Positions 60,473 to 64,000 of a stretch of DNA of 64,000 nucleotides are shown here, piece by piece (the stretch's first letter is position 1; every line of letters starts with the position of its first letter). The translations under genes and the position numbers were made by a program. The DNA is taken from contig NW_027526501.1 in assembly GCF_052857255.1 (NCBI RefSeq), forward strand, positions 682,001-746,000. The letters are read 5' to 3'. Source of the stretch: Amblyomma americanum. Lineage: Eukaryota; Arthropoda; Arachnida; Ixodida; Ixodidae. A model generated the notes under the pieces. It was not told the DNA's origin. It made no database searches and saw only the letters and a list, made by a program, of their open reading frames with translations.

Positions 60473-62012
60473 TGTACAGGTGCGGACAGAAGTAAACAGA
60501 GCGTGCCACACAAGAACTGCGTGTCAGCGCCGCCTAGCCAAACCAGACGAGAGCTGGAAATCGCCAAGCGCATGTGCAGGCCCGCTTCCGGCGCGACCCT
60601 CTCAATGCTCCGCTTGCCTCGCATTCGTCCGGCGTCTGTGTCGTGCTGATGATGATCATGATTGGATGGTCGTGCTCTGTGTAGCTAGCGAACATTTCGG
60701 AAAACAAAGACCGCTGTCTTGATAAGGCCAATTGCGCGGCGACAGCTCTACCATTAAGCCGCTTTGTTTGAGACAGCTGGAGGCATGTTTGCGCCGCAAA
60801 CAACCCGCATGTTTCGAACTTTTGCTGCCACTGGGACTCTGCTGCGTCTCACTTGCAAGCAAACGCGCTCGAAACACTCGGCATACTGCCGCAGTTTTGT
60901 GTTAATTTTCTACAGTTATCACTGATGATTCGCCTTGTTCCTACCAGGCGCTGACGCAGCGCTAGTGTGTGCACCCTGCCTGTCTCCGCCGAAACAAACT
61001 GCCCCTATAATGGATCCTGCTCTTATCACCACTGAGACAGTGCGCTGCGTATCGCGCTGTCATGTGCGAAGCAGAGCTCATGGTAATCACTTTGCATGCA
61101 CCTTTGGATCTTAGGATGACTACAAGCACCCGCTGTCTCACCCACATGAATGCCGCGGCAGCAGTGCGTCACTGTTGCGTGCCCCGCGTGCGAAATTCGG
61201 CATGTAAGTATCCGTGATCGCCCACTAATCAGAGTATGAGCCACGACAGAACCCAGCAAGTGATCCAAACTCTTCTGTACGAGCTGTATTACTTCACAGC
61301 TACCGTTCACATATAGACATTGGTCTGTTTGAGAATATAGGTGTGAAAACCCAACAGCTGCATCCAGCACATTTGGAAGCAGTCACTATCCTTGAGACAC
61401 TGGATCGCGCTGCAAAAAGCGCCAAGAGCGGCGGTTTCATTTCCTTTTAAGCTGACCTCCTAGGCGAGGTTCCAATGCAGGAGCACTGTGGTGCAGTACA
61501 GACACACAGGGCGCATGCTTTGCCGCTCCGTCGGTTCCTCGTAGGAGCAAGCCGAAAATGAACGGTAACTGTATAAAAGACCCCGAAACTGCGGTGGTGG
61601 ATCGAGTGCTTTTGAGTTTATTTGGTCTATAGCGAGATGGAAATGAATCCCAGAAGCAACTAAAGTTCGAAAGACGCGCGCTATTTGCAATGGAAACGCA
61701 CCACAGCTGTCACAGATGAAACGAAATAATAATAGCGTCGCCCCCGCGGGATTTTTGGCTTCAAGGCAGCGGTCTGTGCGCTCCGAAATGCCCGCTCGCT
61801 ACTAAGGGCGCAACCATCTGATCATAACCATCATCAGCGTGACCCTGACTATGGCCGAATGAGAGGCGAGCGGAGCAATGAGAGTTGCGCTGGTAGGGGG
61901 CCTGCATATGCGTGTCGCGATTTTGAGCTTACGTGTGGTTTTGCTAGGCGGCGCTGAAAAGCAGTTCTTTCTTGTGCGGCGCGCTTCGTTTACTTCTGTC
62001 CGCGCCTGCACA
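60473..62012. mobile_element. 1.54-kb segment with long inverted repeats, copy 2
   Basis: Counterpart of 37540-39079, same length (1,540 bp). The arms are 60473-60676 and 61809-62012. The unrecognised minus-strand 114-codon frame is still open at 61026-61370. Confidence 0.6.
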
Positions 62013-62465
62013 TTAATGTCTAAGGAACTTGAAAAAAGACGCAAGCAAACATCTGGTGTCCATAGTATATGCAGTTTCTTTCAAGCTTTGTTGAACTATG
62101 ATATCAGGTAGCATGCCGAAAGGCTGAATTAAACAGGTCACTACAAGCTCCTAATTTCCTGTAAGTGTAACAGAGCAAGTATATTCACTGAACTTGCACA
62201 GTGTCATCACCAAGCAAGTGAAATGGCAAAAAAAATCAGAACTGACCAAGATAATCACAGAGGTAACAATTTATGGTGAACATTCACCTTTTTTCATTTA
62301 GCACTTTTAGCTTTTATGTGCACAGGCTATAATTCAACAGACCTTGAAGTAGTTTGCAGTAGACGGTGCTTATTTTCCACTCAGATCTAGAGGCAGTAAA
62401 AATATTGCAACTACAGTGAAAAGTTCATTTAACAGTACCTCTTGCTGGACTAGTTGGTGTAACAT

Positions 62466-62600
62466 TGTGTAACAAAAGTAAAAACAGCGCTAATGTTTAC
62501 ATAAACAACACAGAAAGAACAGACAGGACGGGCGCTGTCCTGTCTGTTCTTTCTGTGTGGTTTGTGTAAAAATTAGCGCTGTTTTTACTTTCGTTATACA
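62466..62600. repeat. Fold-back hairpin 3, copy 2
   Basis: Counterpart of 39532-39666. One change in the left arm (AAAAGTAAAAA for AAAAGCAAAAA) improves pairing with the right arm. Confidence 0.85.
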
Positions 62601-64000
62601 GTGAGAGGCCACAGAAGAGAAGCTGCCAAGCTTCAAGTCCAAATAATGTTTCTCATCTTTGAGGTGCATTCATAGCTGCACTATATAACACCATTCATAT
62701 TCTTTTCATCAAGTGAAATAAGACGTATTTGCTGGACCAGTCTCTGAGGAGTGCCATGTGACACCGGCATTACTGCAGAAGCTTGACATGGTTATCCTTC
62801 TACTATGAGTGTCTTTGAGGAGTGCCATGGGAGATGGATACTAGAGGAAAAAAGAATAAAAGCATTGTTCTCATGCTGTAATATCACCTTAGAATGCTGC
62901 CCTGTAGAGCATTACTTCATGTTGGCATTTCTTAAAGCCTGGCTGCATTGAAGGGGGTCTCTAGTGACTCGAGAAAGAGTGGGGAGGGAACTAGAGGGAG
63001 AGAGAGAAAGCAGCTGAGCTGAGGCTATGCCACTGTGCTCGCTGTTGCTTTGTAGCCTTGGAGTTGAGCAGCCAGCTCTGCACTCAATCGTGGTATGAGG
63101 GTGCGGGTTTCCCTTTTTCTTCCACCCTGTGTGTTGTGCTGTCAACGTTGCATTTTTTGCGTCTTGGCTATAAGAAAACGTGTTAATGATTCTTGCTAAA
63201 AATCACCACGAAATTTTAGAAATGACAGGAGAAATGTTCCAACCACCACTAACAAGAAAAAGAAAATTGGTTGATTGCTTCGGATTCATACGCTCCTTAT
63301 AAGCATTCTAGTACAGGAAGTCTCAGATTCCTCGCTAGTTCTGTAAGGGTTCCGAGGCCAGCCGAGACACCCCTGTATATAAGCACTGCTTCTTTCTGAG
63401 CATGAAACTGGCACTATCTGATGATGACCTATTGAGAAGAGACACACACGTTATTTTGAATAGGGGAATGCCAATACATGCCATCAACGTTCTGGTCCAA
63501 AGCAGACATTGCAACACACTGATCTCAATGCAGAGGTGAAAAAAAACAGATCTGAGAAAACTCGACACATACTTGTGCTCTGCAATGTATGCTGAACAGG
63601 CACAGACAAGAACAGCCCCAAATCTCGACAGTGGAGACATCTTCTCCGATGAAGCTCTTTTCAGACCTCTTCATTACTGAAGAGAAGGCACTTCACCAGC
63701 ATAACATAATTTCCAGCTGTGTATTTTGCACCCACAATGCCTGGCACTTCCTGATAATTATTTGTATTGCTGGCATTTCACACAACCACAAGAAAATGTT
63801 TAAACAGCCAAACTTCAAATACATAACGCCACTTGCCCACACTAGTTTTTATGATCAGCTCTGTACTACTTAGGTTATTCAAAAAAACTTAATTTGAAAG
63901 GGTTACAAAGCGCTCTTTTTCTATGGCTACTTCTTCGTCATCATTTAGCAATGACTTTTATTCACGGCCGCCAGCAACTAAAAGAACTTTACAGCTGCAG
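62601..64000. other. Unassigned stretch, copy 2, to window end
   Basis: Counterpart of 39667-41065. It includes the purine-rich run near 62980 and the signal-peptide-like exon candidate at 63573-63640. Nothing else recognised. Confidence 0.45.
63573..63640 (-). CDS. Weak candidate signal-peptide-like exon, copy 2
   Basis: Same ATG, hydrophobic core and donor as 40638-40705. Read through the donor, the frame is longer here (to 63335) because of a 1-bp insertion near 63466. Confidence 0.15.

Larger units (their letters stand above)
47435..64000. mobile_element. ~19.6-kb block, copy 2 (left end intact, right end beyond window)
   Basis: Direct repeat of 24607-41065, with offset 22,904 at the left, 22,929-22,930 after the minisatellite and 22,935 at the window end. 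The drift is explained by one extra 25-bp unit and scattered 1-4 bp indels. All nested elements are present at the same positions. The Tigger segment shows about nine substitutions in 1,984 bp by eye. The first 76 bp (47435-47510), missing in copy 1, contain ACTGCGGGCCC and CGGCACGGGCTGCCC. Unless an assembly artefact, the pair is a tandem duplication with satellite between. Confidence 0.9.

Overview
This window is eukaryotic repeat-rich DNA, most likely from an arthropod and probably a hard (ixodid) tick. The tick call rests on a tRNA-derived SINE (35039-35273) that resembles the Ruka-type SINEs of ixodid ticks, a Penelope-like retroelement with a GIY-YIG domain, and a Tigger/pogo DNA transposon. 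There is no bacterial gene organisation. No intact protein-coding gene can be shown; most open frames are satellite or transposon shadows.

Layout: (1) 1-24601 is a satellite array of a ~127-bp monomer (about 193 copies), each normally carrying one MluI site. It is organised as a 9,292-bp higher-order repeat: 1-7992 recurs almost base for base at 9293-17284. (2) 24607-44097 is a ~19.5-kb non-satellite block. It has GC-rich ends with tandem repeats, a minus-strand Penelope-like remnant split by a 1,984-bp Tigger element, a second inverted Penelope fragment, SINEs, several fold-back hairpins, a 1.54-kb repeat-bounded segment and a few weak minus-strand exon candidates. (3) 44098-47434 is a second, short satellite array (about 26 monomers). 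(4) 47435-64000 is a second copy of the non-satellite block in the same orientation, offset by about 22.93 kb and running off the window (64000 corresponds to 41065). By eye it differs by about 0.5% over the Tigger element.

The most notable structure is the non-satellite block. Its intact left end (copy 2, 47435-47448) and intact right end (copy 1, 44084-44097) form a perfect 14-bp inverted repeat, and the satellite on the two sides is in register. Uninterrupted monomers with matching flanks exist at about 21610-21840 and 18960-19170. This fits a ~19.6-kb terminal-inverted-repeat element that inserted into the satellite and was later duplicated with it, but no transposase of its own was found. 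Copy 1 has lost its left end through a ~387-bp deletion with 5 bp of filler. A collapsed or duplicated assembly, or two haplotypes joined end to end, must be excluded before the tandem arrangement is trusted.

The transposon genes are decayed. The Tigger transposase has one frameshift and one in-frame stop shared by both copies. The Penelope reverse transcriptase has stops, one of them private to copy 2. Insertion of SINE, Tigger and Penelope therefore came before the duplication, and neutral decay continued after it.
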